Positions 14,547 to 26,483 of a stretch of DNA of 64,000 nt are shown piece by piece (the first letter of the stretch is position 1; every line of letters starts with the position of its first letter). The stretch comes from Epiperipatus broadwayi (lineage: Eukaryota > Onychophora > Udeonychophora > Euonychophora > Peripatidae): positions 2,676,661-2,740,660 of the forward strand of contig JAQFVV010000158.1 in assembly GCA_028023455.1 (NCBI GenBank), written 5' to 3'. Made by a program: the position numbers and the translations under genes. Below the pieces are notes generated by a model. That model was not told where the DNA came from, made no database searches, and was given only the letters and a program-made list of their open reading frames with translations.

Positions 14547-16195
14547 GATCAAACAAGTTTAACTTATTTTTAAGAGGTTAGCTATTCTTTAGTTTAAAAT
14601 AACTCTTAAAGCATCCCTTTTAAAAGTAAACCTAGGGAAAAGGGGAGGGGTGATTTTAAAATGGACCTATAGGAAATGATTTTAAAAATAATATAAAGTA
14701 TTAAAAAAAAGTTACTTTCTAATTACATTTTACATTTACTTTAATTTCACCAAAATAAAAAACGAAGTTAAATAATTACTTCCATTTATAGTCACTATCA
14801 ATTTAATTCAAAATCTTAAAATGATTTCTTAAATTATTCCTAAAAGTAGCATGAATGTTCTTTTAGATTATATCTAAGATTTTCAAATGACATGCATATC
14901 AGGGTTTTTTTTCCAACTTTATTTGAACTAAGTTTCTAATGCATTACTGCTTTTAATTAATACATATAAACCAATATTCAATATTTGTATTTAATTGAAT
15001 TTATCTGGAACAATGGATTGGAGAATATTACTATTATTTTAAAAGGGCATAATGTGTAAATTAGAAACCTTATTCTTATTAAACTACAATAATATACTTA
15101 TTCCATCTGTGAAATCATTAACATCTGTTGAATGATATCACTATCCATAAATGACAAAATTTGATAAATATTATATGCTGATGTAACAAGACTAAGTAAA
15201 ACTACAAAATTATAATGTTGCAATTCCTTTTATTAAACTATACTGTAAGAGCATTGCACCCATAATATCTGACTAATAAAAGATGCATTGTGGATAGCAA
15301 TTAATACTAAATAATATCGATTTTAAACACACATACATATAGCAAAAACATTTAACATATACATGTACTCTATGTATGCAAATGCTCACTAATGACACAA
15401 ATATTAACAAAATTACTTATGAAAATTAGAACATAAACAAAATTAATTAAGAAAAAATGAAGTACTACATAGAAGATAAACAATGCATTAATTATGTATC
15501 ATAAAAACAGAATCACATTTTAAAAGAAAGAATAATAATAGTTAGTAACTTTATTTTTATACTTTTTAAATTAATATTGTTATTAATTTTCAATAATATT
15601 ATTGGTAACTTTAATATTAACTTGAATTGTTGTTCTATTGACATAATTAAGATATTATTTATTTAAAAGAGTATCACTTTTTTTTTTATTGTTAACTATT
15701 ATTGAAATAATTTTTTTCTAATTAATTTTTGAATAATGATACATTTAGTTTCTGCTAATGCTAATATTAGATTTATCTAAGGAACATGTAGTTGTTTTTA
15801 AGTTTAAAATGTCATCAAAATTATTTTTATAATTAATTAAATTCAAAACATATATATAATTATATGATTTCTGTATTCTTAAGAGATTTTTTTTTTTTTT
15901 AAAAAAAAGTAAATGCATGATATTCTCATTTATCATGACTAATAAATAATATGACAACAAATTTATGGTAAATAAGAAAAAGGAGCAAATTCCCCCTATA
16001 TAGGCCATAAAGCAGAGTTTATGTAATTTTTTTAATACTTTAAAATAGGAAACATTTTCTTCTTTTTTCAAAGAACTTTAATAAAAGAACAGTTTTGGTT
16101 TCATCTAATTCCAATTAAAAATTTGTTTAACAGAATAACAACTAATAGCAATTTGATCAGCACAGACTGAAGTGAATCTTATCTCATTAAAGTTT
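14547..16195. other. AT-rich intronic DNA without recognised content
   Basis: Only short stop-bounded frames and A/T runs occur here. The longest open frame (minus, 15745-16071) is low complexity and shows no domain. Nothing supports a gene. Confidence 0.5.
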
Positions 16196-16210
16196 TCAAC
16201 TAATATTTAA

Positions 16211-16468
16211 ATAAGCAAATATTTTATCTAGCTCCGTGCTTGCAATTATATTTCATTCCAATATCAGCCTTTCAAGCTAATTGAGCACGCGCCTTTTGAG
16301 AGTGTTAAATAAATGAATACTCTCCTCTTCAATCCAAGATATAGTATTTATGCAGGAATAAAAAGAATCGGCATAAATACTATATCTTGGATTGAAGAGG
16401 AGAGTATTCATTTATTTAACACTCTCAAAAGGTGTGTGCTCAATTAGCTTGAAAGGCTGATATTGGAA
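16211..16468. mobile_element. Foldback insertion with 99-bp arms and 15-bp direct repeats
   Basis: Arms 16255-16353 and 16371-16469 are reverse complements with only two differences ('cacgcgcc' against 'cacacacc'), separated by a 17-nt spacer. The 15-bp sequence 'tcaactaatatttaa' occurs at 16196-16210 and again at 16469-16483, so an insertion of about 258 bp appears to sit between target duplications. Forty-four unpaired bases precede the left arm, and the right arm ends at the direct repeat. A 15-bp duplication fits LINE-type integration. The inverted duplication could come from snap-back or template switching during reverse transcription (inference). Confidence 0.7.
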
Positions 16469-16483
16469 TCAACTAATATTTAA

Positions 16484-17618
16484 TAAAACCTATTTCAATT
16501 TAAATCATTTATAAAAGTGTAGAGAATTTTGGTTCATTAAAAACAATATAATTTAAGATTTTAATTTTTTTGTTGTTGTTGTTGTCAATTTAAATACTAA
16601 TAAAATGGTACTTCTGAGTATTCCCTTAAATCAAGATGGCAACCTATATTTTTGATAAATCTAAAATTTCAGGAGCCCACAAAAAATGCCTGCTAGAAAA
16701 CATTGTACTTAATATTTACATTTTATTTTTTATTACTGTTATTTTTTTTTTTTAAATCATTATGGAAAAATTAATTACAATTTTTACAGTTTACTTTTTT
16801 TTTTTTAACTTACGAACAGAAAATACAATATTACGCTTTATTCATATTGGTGGCATGCAAACATATCATGACCATTAACACACACTTTTTGGAAGGGCAG
16901 GATCCTGTACTTTTGGAAATAGTCCATTGCATCATGTTCTGTGATAGGCAGGTCTAAAATTTTTATTATTATGATAATTTACCAAAAAAAAAAATGCTCA
17001 CAAAAAAAAACCCAAGCTGAATTGAACCAAAATACAACAATGTTAATAACATCTCATCACTTCCCACATTATAAGTAAAAATCGGAAAAATGTTCTTAAT
17101 AAAATTTATCAGAATTTATACCTTTTACTTAATTCAACAATCGAATTATTAATTTTGTTTAAATTTAACAACTAACATATCTTCAGTAGATTATAGGCAG
17201 TCGAAACTGTACATTTATCAAAAATAGGATGCCATGTTGGATTAATGGAAAACTCGCAGATACCAATAAAATTAGAGAAATGGTGTCCTGATATTATTGA
17301 TGGGTTTTAATACTGTGTGACATGCCAAATATATTGGATGTATAATTTAAAAATAAGTTGGTATATAATTTATCCACATAGTTGTCATCATTTCAGTGGT
17401 GGTAATATATTGCTAAAATATAAAATATACTTATATGTAAAATAGAAAACGTTATTCTGAACAAACAATAATCATTGTCTATAATAGTTTAAAAATTATT
17501 TCTATTTAAAATAGAACATTATAATATTGTTGTTGTTTTTTTTAAAAATTCATTAAAATGCTTGCCATATATAATGAGAATTATTGTTCATTATATATAA
17601 TTTGTTAAAATTGTAACT
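16484..17618 (+). other. AT-rich intron segment before the receptor exon
   Basis: It contains A/T runs and no recognisable coding or repeat structure. It leads into the polypyrimidine tract of the acceptor. Confidence 0.5.
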
Positions 17619-17635
17619 TTTTTTTTTTTTTACAG
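17619..17635 (+). promoter_or_regulatory. Polypyrimidine tract and 3' splice site
   Basis: A run of about 14 T followed by 'acag' ends at 17635. The bases after it, starting 'gttactggccatttgg', open a frame that matches the beginning of transmembrane helix 3 of amine receptors and joins in frame to the rest of the exon. The exon therefore begins in the middle of a codon: its first two bases complete a split codon. Confidence 0.9.
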
Positions 17636-18627
17636 GTTACTGGCCATTTGGAATAATTTTATGTGATATTTGGGCTACTTCTGATGTCCTGTGCTGCACT
17701 TCTTCCATTATGCACATGTGTATGGTATCACTGGATCGCTACTTAGGAATCAATAATCCTTTAAAAACCAGAAACAAATCAAAAACAGTTGTTATAATTA
17801 AAATCATTATTGTTTGGCTTGTATCTTTGCTAATCTCTAGTCCCATTACAGTGCTAATAATAGTAGATGAAACAAACCTGCTTGTCAATCAGCAATGTAC
17901 TATGAACAATCAACATTTTATCATTTTTGGTTCATTATTTGCATTTTTTATTCCACTGACAATAATGGTAGTTATATATGCACTGACTGTTCATTTATTA
18001 AAAAAACAAGCCAAACTTTGTTGTGATAATGCTGCAGGGGGTGTTAAATTAAGACGTTCTTTCACTTCCAGCAAACGAAAACAAAAACTTTTGACTATGG
18101 GAACTTCCTATAATGGACATTCATCCTTACATCCAAAAATATCTACTTCAAGTGATAGTGATGAAGGCTTAACTCTTAATCCAGATGACAATTCATCAAA
18201 AAATACTAAACTACAATCCATAAAATATCAAATAGCTAAAAGGGCATCCCACCTACTAAATCAACGTAAGTCGTCACTAGGAGCTAGTAGAGTAGCCAAT
18301 GAGCAAAAAGCATCAAAGGTTTTGGGGATTGTTTTTTTCAGTTTTGTTATCTGCTGGGCTCCTTTCTTTACTATGAATATAATTACAGGTTTATGTACAT
18401 CTTGTTTTATACCACCAAGAGTATTCGCTGTGTGTCTATGGCTTGGGTGGGCATCTTCCATTATCAATCCTTTAATTTATACCATTTTTAATAGGATGTT
18501 TAAAGAAACTTTTCTTCGGTTACTAAAATGTGAATGTTGCTGTATATATCAAAAATCGAAAATGTATAATGGTATGATCAGAGCTACAACATGTTTGACA
18601 TCTCTTGGGCATGAATCTGTTTGCTGA
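17636..18627 (+). CDS. 5-HT2-like serotonin receptor, last coding exon (class A aminergic GPCR, partial)
   Basis: About 329 residues from the start of TM3 to the C-terminus of a G-protein-coupled receptor that would bind serotonin at the plasma membrane and, if like other 5-HT2 receptors, signal through Gq (family knowledge). Seen in order: TM3 with the amine-binding Asp in 'ATSDVLCCTSS', the DRY motif in 'SLDRYLGI', TM4 'IIIVWLVSLLISS', an ECL2 Cys in 'NQQCTMNN', TM5 'FGSLFAFFIPLTIMVV', a long Ser-rich third loop of about 85 residues, 'NEQKASKVLGIVFF' leading into TM6 with CWAPFF, TM7 'WLGWASSIINPLIY' and helix 8. A Cys cluster (CECCC) suits palmitoylation. The 'NEQKASKVLGIVFF' block and KQAKLC after TM5 favour 5-HT2 over dopamine or 5-HT1. 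Oddity: the residue two before 'SS' in TM7, usually Tyr in 5-HT2 (7.43), is Trp. The upstream exons are not in the window. The first in-frame Met, at 17710, is not the true start. Confidence 0.92.
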
Positions 18628-18666
18628 TGATATAATCTTTCACCTCATTTACATTAAAACAATAAA
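18628..18666 (+). terminator. Receptor 3' UTR start with poly(A) signal
   Basis: AATAAA occurs at 18661-18666, 34 bases after the TGA stop. A very short 3' UTR is possible, but many other AATAAA strings follow in this AT-rich DNA, so the site actually used is uncertain. Confidence 0.5.
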
Positions 18667-21559
18667 ATTGGTATATAAAAATATATTGACCATTTCTAAA
18701 GTTTTAGTTATTTGTTTTTCAAAATAATTAAATATTTAAAAACATATAAAATATGCACACACACACACACACACACCACCACCACACACACACACACACA
18801 CAAACATAGAAACATTCAAATATATGGTAGAAGTAGAATTTCTTGAGTAATTAATCCCAGACAATTATTAATAATCTCTCCCTTTTTTTTTAAAATCAAA
18901 ATCACACCAAATAAACTAACTGCTTCTTCCTTACTGCATATTTTAAGTTTGAATTCTCATCTTGCTTTTAAATCTTTTGGTTATCTGTTTATTTATAAGC
19001 AAAAATGACTATGTCTCAAAACAATGTGTTAAGTCTGGTCAACAGATAAACTTTCATTCTTTGTAAAGGATAATAAACAAGTGATTTCAATGTTCAAAGG
19101 AATTATTAACTCATACATGTTATTAAGAGCCAATTCCATAAAAAATTACAAATATAGTTGAGGAAATTGATTCCTATAAAGATATGATGGAAAATAACAT
19201 ATTTTTTTTTAGAAATTTTTAAAATATGATAATCCATGTGAAAAAAACACAGTTGTAAAAAAAGATTTATAAAGTGGTCTATATTTCTATTTATCTCAAC
19301 AGATATAAACACTTAAATTTTTAAAAATCTATCATCATCATATATGTATATATAATAAAAGTGATATTTAAAAATAATACAAAAATATTTCATATCTCCA
19401 TTCTATCTAATAGCCTGATATCATCTTAATAGAAATAAAAATATAAAAAGCTTAATATAACTAGCTAATGACAAATGAGGTATATTTATTTTTTCTCTCA
19501 CTAAAAACCATACAACATCTCCACTAGAAAACACTCTAATATACCAAACATGTTTTTTTTTAAAGCCCATCACAACTTATCTGACCAGTTCCAGTTATGC
19601 TCTATTTAAGACTAGCTAGTCATCAATTGGCTGGCCAATCATGAATAAAAAAAACTAAAATGATTGTAGACTGTTTAAAAAGTCCAAACTTCACAAGGAT
19701 TTGAAACACAGATATTAAGCTTGTTAGGCTCAGACACTAACTATAACATCATAAAAACCTTATTTCAATAAACTGCCACAATCTTATTACTTGTACCTAA
19801 ATGACAATGAATAATAAAATAACAGAAATGCTATTTGACTGAAAAAAAATATAATTTGTGCATGATTCAATATTTGGAATAACAAATTCTACTCACAGAC
19901 AACCATAACTATTATAAACATTATTCTGTTTCTGAATGACCACTGCTATTAATCTTTGAAAACATCTCAAAGATAAGAAAAGTTCAAATCTGATATCTGT
20001 TTAAGCAACCTCTCAATTTTAGATCTGGGTTAATTAAAGGAAATTCACAAATAATTTTTTTTTTGCTGTATGTAAATTTTTCTCTGTGATAAGATATTAA
20101 TCAAGGGTAAAATTTTTAAAATCAAGTTTTCCCATTCAAACTTCTTTTTCCCATCAATACAATATACTTTAAAGTTGCTAAAATATGACTATTCTAGATA
20201 ATTTGGGTTTTAGAAAAAATATTTTCTCTATAGCTAACAGCAGAATCTTCAAAATACTTCCTTGTTAAAAGATTGGTGATAATAATTATTCAGCAGTTAC
20301 TTTTCATTAAAAGTGTTGAAAGTAATTTATTGTATAATGCAATAAAGCTAACAAAAAAAATACCCCAACAACATCTATTTAATTATAGGCTTTTTATTAT
20401 AATTCCAGATATAATGATAATTCAGTTTGTATATATATAAAAGATGAGATTAATTATAAACTACTTAAAAAGAAAAAGGACACTTTTTCTAATAGTACAT
20501 AATTGTTATCAGTTTAATTTATACTTGCCTATAGAACATGAGAATTTAAATACATCTTAAAAAATTATTGACATATTTAAAGTGTAATAAATTATACATT
20601 CATATATAATTGTTTATAATCTTAATTTTTAAAGCATATAGATAATCTATTCTAAATCTTTCACTTAAAATTAAGCTGTATCAGGGCTCATGGAAAAAAA
20701 TGAAGAAAATAATAATGAAATAAAAAATAAAAATAATGTACAGTTATTAGAAAATATTTTTACATTATTACAAAGATATTTCTACCATATTTTAATTACA
20801 ATATTGTAACTTTCCAGGCTTTTAAATTGGTAAATATTATTTAAATCTAAGTCTTACTTTTTCTATAGAAATTGTTAATAAATTAGATCTCTCTTGAGAC
20901 ACCACAAATCTCAAATAAAACTTAGTTTCTTCAATTTGAAAAACTACATTCAGCAGTAATAACTATTATCAATAAAGACAAATATATTTCTTAAAGAAAT
21001 AATAATATATGGAAAAGAAATGATTACAATGAAATATACTGTAATGAATTAATTGATTTTACAAGATCATTCTTTATATGATGTTTATTATTGCTTGCAC
21101 CGAAAATCTCTTCCAAGTCCTGAGCCTAGATTGAAGTTATCACCCAACACAATCATTAGACAACAATAACACAATATGAATGCAAATATTTTCTGTAGTT
21201 TGGCACAGTGATAGATTGACAGGTTGGAGGTCAAGGCTCATGGACTGTGATCCAGTTAAGTCACTTGTGGTGCTTAAACTTCTTATGAACTAATAAATCA
21301 TTAAATGTGTTTTTCCCTGCATGATTTGGCCCACTGATAGAGAGATAAACTCTGAAATCCAATATTCATAGATTATTATTCAATCCTATAATTTTTGATG
21401 CTTAAATTACACATAAACGTTTTTTAAAATTCAATAATGTAAGTTAAAATAAAATAAAAATAATAATAATTTACTGTATTTAACTTTTACAAATTATGCT
21501 CTACAAAAGTTTGATATAGTGAAAATTGAATTTTTAAAAGCATAAATAAAATGTCACAT
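18667..21559. other. Intergenic AT-rich DNA with a CA/CCA microsatellite
   Basis: A (CA)n tract interrupted by CCA lies at about 18756-18803. The rest is A/T-rich with short stop-bounded frames and no domain signal that I can see. Confidence 0.55.
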
Positions 21560-22900
21560 AGAACTGGAAAGATAGGTCACAGTACCTGATCACATTGTGT
21601 GACTATCTTAAAGAAATCTCAATTGTATGGTGTTTATTCACCTTTCTGAAAAACAAATCCAGGATTAATTGCTTTATCCTTAAATTTTTGGGTCCATCTA
21701 AATACATCAAGACATCACTAAAATAATGAGGCACAATTCCACAGAAGCAAAATTTGGATGATAAAAGGCTTTCACTAGTTGAGAGTTTATTCCAGCTAGA
21801 TAACCCTTAAGATATTCAGTAGAAATGCTACAATTTCCTCTTTATCTGCCTCTGTTTATCATTATGAAGCTTATCAAGTGATAGCTCCTTTCTGTATTAC
21901 TACATCAACTTCTCCATATCAACCTAATCAATATCCAAATGCATGACTCCCAAACATAATTTCCTGTACAACAGTCTCTTCCACTGATTATTGAGTTCAA
22001 CTAAAACCATAACATCAGGCTTTATGGCCTCCAAGCAAAATTCAAACACCAGCAGAAAACTTTTGTAAGTCTTTTATTTCCTAAATATTCCCTTAGTACT
22101 ATTTTTCTTTTAATTGGAAATCACTTGCTACTCCATAAGATGATGAGAGGTGTAATTGCTAGAAAAAAGTGGACTTTGACAAAACTGAATTCATGTAGTA
22201 ATTCCCCATCAAATAAGGAAAATGGATTAGAGCATTATCCATGATCAAAAAAGCTTACAATAGAAGATTCTTTCCCCCAAGAGTGAGATCAAACAATTTA
22301 TTCATGAAAAAAAAAAAACTCTTGACAACTAAAGCATTGCAGTCAGAAAAATCACAAAAATCCATATTAGTTTTCCTTGAAGTTTTAAATGATCTGGATT
22401 TTCCAATATATATGCAAATAGTAATTTGATTTTGCATTATCTTGAAGTAATGATGCAGATCACAAAAAGAAGGCTATTTCATTGGCTTATATTCAGATAA
22501 GACAATTGTCTCCTTTGTAATGTATATTCTTGGTGGCATTTTGTTCTGGACCCCCCCCCCCCAATGAAACAGAACTTCTATTTTCGATAATTTTTTTAAA
22601 TACTTCAAAATAATATTCAACAGGAATCCTATCTGTGCTAAAAGTCTTATAAGCATTTTCCATCTTTAGCTGGCAATAAGATCCTTTGCATGAATAAAAT
22701 TAGTAATAGGAATCTTAACTAAAAGTTGTTCAAATATTTGCTTAGCCTGTTCATAAATGGTCATTCCATTTATGTTTGATCAATCCATATTACCAAAAGG
22801 GTTTCCATTAGTTCTATTATATTATAACATAAACTACTCAATTTGGAAATCTTTTTCATTTTCAATGAATTTTTTAGCTCATTCTTATTTTTATAAATAG
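21560..22900 (-). pseudogene. Tigger/pogo-type transposase remnant (DDE, CENP-B-like)
   Basis: Translated fragments of the minus strand, in several frames and with stops, line up in order with Tigger transposases (recognised from family knowledge). Near 22850-22800 is 'METLLVIWIDQT', like the conserved helical N-terminal region. At about 22545-22490 is 'MPPRIYITKETIVLSEYK', the segment after the first catalytic Asp region. Near 22415-22390 is 'ICIYIGKSRSFK', like the '(V/I)YxSxxPRxFK' block. Near 22245-22205 is 'FLIMDNALIHFPYLMG', corresponding to the 'LLLDNAPSHP' motif with the second catalytic Asp. Frameshifts and stops separate all of these, so it cannot make protein. Terminal repeats were not identified, so the ends are approximate. 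Confidence 0.65.
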
Positions 22901-23605
22901 TTAATTCATTGATATACTTTTTAACTCATACTTTTTTAAAGTAATAATATAATAAAAGAAAATAGTGTGATTATATTTATAGAAAATTAATATAATTAAA
23001 GTCAAATGGGCAAATACTGCTGAAATTTGTTTGCTACTAATTTTAGACTCTGAAAAGCATTAAATGATAATTCATGCATTGGATGTTTGCAATACAATGA
23101 AGTTCAGATGAAGAATGCATTGATAAAAACCAAATAAATTTGAAAATATGTTTGCAGTGCAATGATTGTTTACTATTCCACAATGAATTAAAAGATGAAT
23201 ATAAACACATCTCTACCTTGCAAGCAAATGCTGCAATGGAAAACCACAGAACAGTCGACAGTGGCATGAAAATCCATATGTTTGATAACTCTAGTGCAAA
23301 GCTTGTTCAAGAACTACATGCATAATGAGAAAGAGTGGTCTGAGTACATGGTTGTGATATGGTGAAGCAGAGATGATGAGATTATTAATAAAAAAAAACA
23401 TTTGATTATTCATACATTACAATTTATTTATAAACTGATTAAGAGTTACTTTTTAATATATATATTACTAAATTCTTAATGTGTATATAAATTCACAAAC
23501 TGGGAAAGAATAATCTATTAATTAATTATTATTAAAAATATTTTTTTATGTAGAAGTCACAGATTACAAATATTTTAGTTTTGTGCGACAAACAATTCTG
23601 TATAG
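22901..23605. other. Non-coding stretch between Tigger remnant and LTR element
   Basis: Overlapping short frames on both strands at 23043-23325 have slightly higher complexity than their surroundings but no recognised domain. They may be the eroded end of the neighbouring transposon. Confidence 0.35.
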
Positions 23606-23609
23606 ATAT

Positions 23610-25236
23610 TGTAACAAAACATTTTGCTACGCTCTTAAATTTTACGAGATTGCAATGTACGGTGGCCGTTCGAGGGCGCCACTAAACATTTCTGCCTAGA
23701 CTGTATTATAATTTTTTTTTTTTTTTTTTTTTGTAATAACGGTTAATTTATTTACGAACGGCAATCACCAATTGCAAACCTTAAAATTATTTTCTTATTA
23801 ACGGACCAAAATACTACAAAATGAAAGATAAGAATTAATTATAATAACTAAAAAAGAAACAAAACAGATCGATGCTTAAATATTGTTGAAATATTTATTA
23901 ACCTTTATTCTATTTGTTGGTTATTCCCTTCCCTCACATTTGTCAAATCAAACCCTCCCGATCCTTTTTCTTTCTAATCAAGATTTAGCATGTATCGTTC
24001 TCGAAGGATCATGCGCCGTCACTTTACCAATTATCCAATATTTCATCAAATATCATGGTATATATCTATGAGTGAACTCAAGGGCGACTTACTATAAGAG
24101 TGCATGTTAAAAATAAACGCGCTCAAACCTCCTCTTTCTAATGTTAAATCTTTTACTTGTCCTTAGATCGAGTATACAATTTTTCTTATCCCTATCTATA
24201 CATTATAAGAACAACAATCATAGAAACTAAAGGTAAGTTTAATTAATAGGCCGTAATAAAAAAATTAAATAATAAAAAAACAATATAATGTGGGTTAATT
24301 TAAATTAGTAAGTACATCTACTTAAAGACTATATCCCTCCCTTTCTATTGCTGAAACTTTGAGATATTTGAAGTGAAGGCTTTTCTTTCTTTTGTTTTTT
24401 AAATCTATTATGCAAATGTCCGAAATTACAACAAAAAAAAGTCTATTTACCCTGATCGATCAGTTTAGATCCTGTGTGGGTGGAATATTTCACTCTATAT
24501 TCTTCGTGGTTTGTCCGTGTCTTCTTCCAGTCCTTTCTCCTCAGCTAGCTGTCTATGTCCGGAATTTACAAGGCAGTTCCAGGTGGCAATAGCAAGAGGT
24601 TCCCAAAAGGGAAAGTTCTGTTAGCTCTAGCCATTCAACATTTTCTTCTTGCGCTTTTTAGGTCTTTACTATTCAACAGTCTGAGCCGAATTGAAATTTA
24701 TAGATTAGATATTGACTTTGGCAGAAATCTAATTAATTTTTAAACAAAAGGAAAGTCCGTAATTATAGTTTTTTCTTCCAAAGTCTCAGTTCACACCTTT
24801 AATATTCTCTTCTTTTATTTCATATTTTATTTTAAAATTCCAAAGAAACATTCCAATTGATCAGCATAATAGATAGCATAAAAATACCTTCACTGTCAAA
24901 GTCCCAACAATGGAACTAATTGCTTTCTCTTACTTTCAATCTTTAAGAATTTTTTTTTTTAAAGACTAAACAAAAGACAAACTTTTATCAATAAGCAAGA
25001 TCTCGATCTAATTTATTTTAACTTCTTAAATCCCCATTTTAAAACTAAGTGTTAATTTATTTTTTTCTTAAAATTATGTATTGTAAAACGATATTTATAT
25101 TTTAACAAAATATATATGTGCATGATTATTTATTTCTAATAAAATAAGTTTATTACAATGTATATATTTTATTTTTACAAAATATGTGTGTATATATATA
25201 TGTATGATTATGAGCTGGCAGAAAAATACCAGCTCA
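23610..25236 (-). repeat. 3' LTR (left copy)
   Basis: 1627-bp terminal repeat. Its start in element orientation carries an 8-bp inverted repeat, TGAGCTGG...CCAGCTCA, so the outermost 26 bases can form a hairpin. Compared with the other LTR it shows scattered substitutions and small indels throughout, meaning the insertion is not very recent. Short frames inside it (for example 24392-24592 and 24555-24743) recur in the partner LTR and look non-coding. Confidence 0.85.
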
Positions 25237-25286
25237 TTGCACCCTTTCCCAACAAACAAAAAAAAACAACTTAAAAAAAAAACAAC

Positions 25287-26347
25287 TCAATCACGCTGTG
25301 TAGTCTTTTCCCATTCTTTCTTAGGACTATATTTACTCTTCCCCGTGGGTTCATTACAATTTCCCCACCTAACTTTAGAATCTTCCCCTTCTTCTGGCTC
25401 ACTATACTCCATATCACCTAATATCTCTAGTGCTTCCTCTATTGACAAACATCAGTTCTCAGCCAACCTACGCTGAACCCCCATCGGAAGATTATATCTT
25501 ATAGTCCTTACAATCCGGAATTGATCCATCGGGTAAGCCTCCAGCGCTTTAAGTTTCACTGCCTGTCGTTGAAAAAACTGGCTATAGGTTTCATTTCTAT
25601 CCGCTCTATATTTTTCCCGTGATGTTTTTATACATATAGCCTCTTGTTTTTCCACGCTCCAGAAACCTCTCAAAATCATCGTTTTGTATTCTTGGAACGT
25701 TTGAGGACTATAGTTCACCACCTTCCACCATTCTCGAGCAGGACCACTTAAATGGCTCATCGCTAGAATGACCTTCTCCTTTCATTTGACTTATGGAAAT
25801 AAAAAAAATCATTTAAGCTATCCAAATAGTCGAATGGGTTTTCTTCCCCATCGCCTTTAAATACTCTTATTTGGATAAATTTTGCTAATGCTGGCCTTTC
25901 AGATTTAGCTTCTTCTTCTATTTCATTAGGTGTCCTTTCCATTATACTTTGATTCAAATCTCTTACTTTTCTTTTTGGACTCGATTCTATTTCCCCTACG
26001 GTCTGTTCTTTCCTTTCACTTTCTATCTTTTCTTCCGTAACCTTATTACCTTCGTAACCTGCGCTTACTATATCCCCTTCATCTTTTTTTCCACCATTTC
26101 TCTTTTCTTCTTTCCTTTTTAATTCATTTACGTCTTTTCTGAGGTCTTGGATCATTACTTTCATTTCCTTAATTTCTTCCCTATCTTTGATTACTATTTC
26201 TTTTAGCTCAGTGATAGCTTTTAGTATTTCTTCAAACTGATAACGCTCGGGGTTTTTAAATGTCATCACCGGGCTTTCTATGGTACTTTCATCTTCACTC
26301 ATTCTATTTCTTTTTTTCTTTATTTCAAACTCAAAACTCTCCCCCAT
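25287..26347 (-). pseudogene. Broken Gag polyprotein of the LTR element
   Basis: Frames on the minus strand make a Gag-like protein. The N-terminal half (26347-25763) has a charged coiled-coil-like region (about residues 35-80, rich in K and E), an acidic spacer and then the start of the Retrotrans_gag domain ('FKGDGEENPFDYLDSLNDFF'). A frameshift of one base near 25770-25790 separates this from the second half (25760-25452), which carries the domain core 'SHLSGPAREWW' and 'FQEYKTMILRGFW'. An in-frame TGA at 25452-25454 interrupts a frame that stays open for 54 more codons down to 25287. No zinc knuckle is visible. Gag would form the particle that packages the RNA (family knowledge). The two breaks indicate that this copy is dead. 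Confidence 0.8.
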
Positions 26348-26483
26348 TGGGACACTAACTCCTCGCCCTAACCACCCGAACCTGCCTTACTCCACTTTTA
26401 CCCTAATCTCAAGCCGTTTATTTAGTTAACGAGCCCTACACGTTGAGATGCCATTTTCTTTACTTTCACCCTCTCCTACCCTC

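Larger units (their letters stand above)
1..17635 (+). other. Presumed long intron upstream of the receptor exon
   Basis: This stretch precedes the splice acceptor of the 5-HT2-like exon, so it is probably intron. I found no reading frame that looks like the missing N-terminus and transmembrane helices 1-2, so those exons must lie upstream of the window or be too short to see. The contents are simple AT-rich DNA, short homopolymer runs (for example a C-run followed by an A-run near 2672-2702), a CT-rich run near 1155, an ATAA microsatellite near 7657-7682 and the repeats listed separately. All open frames here are short and lack codon or domain signal. That it is a single intron is an inference. 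Confidence 0.6.

Noticed and set aside
18261-18467. Minus-strand frame inside the receptor exon
   Set aside because: Shadow of the coding strand.
26418-26455. Possible primer-binding site (TGGCATCTC on the minus strand) for the LTR element
   Set aside because: It begins about 30 bases from the LTR and I cannot match it to a tRNA 3' end.
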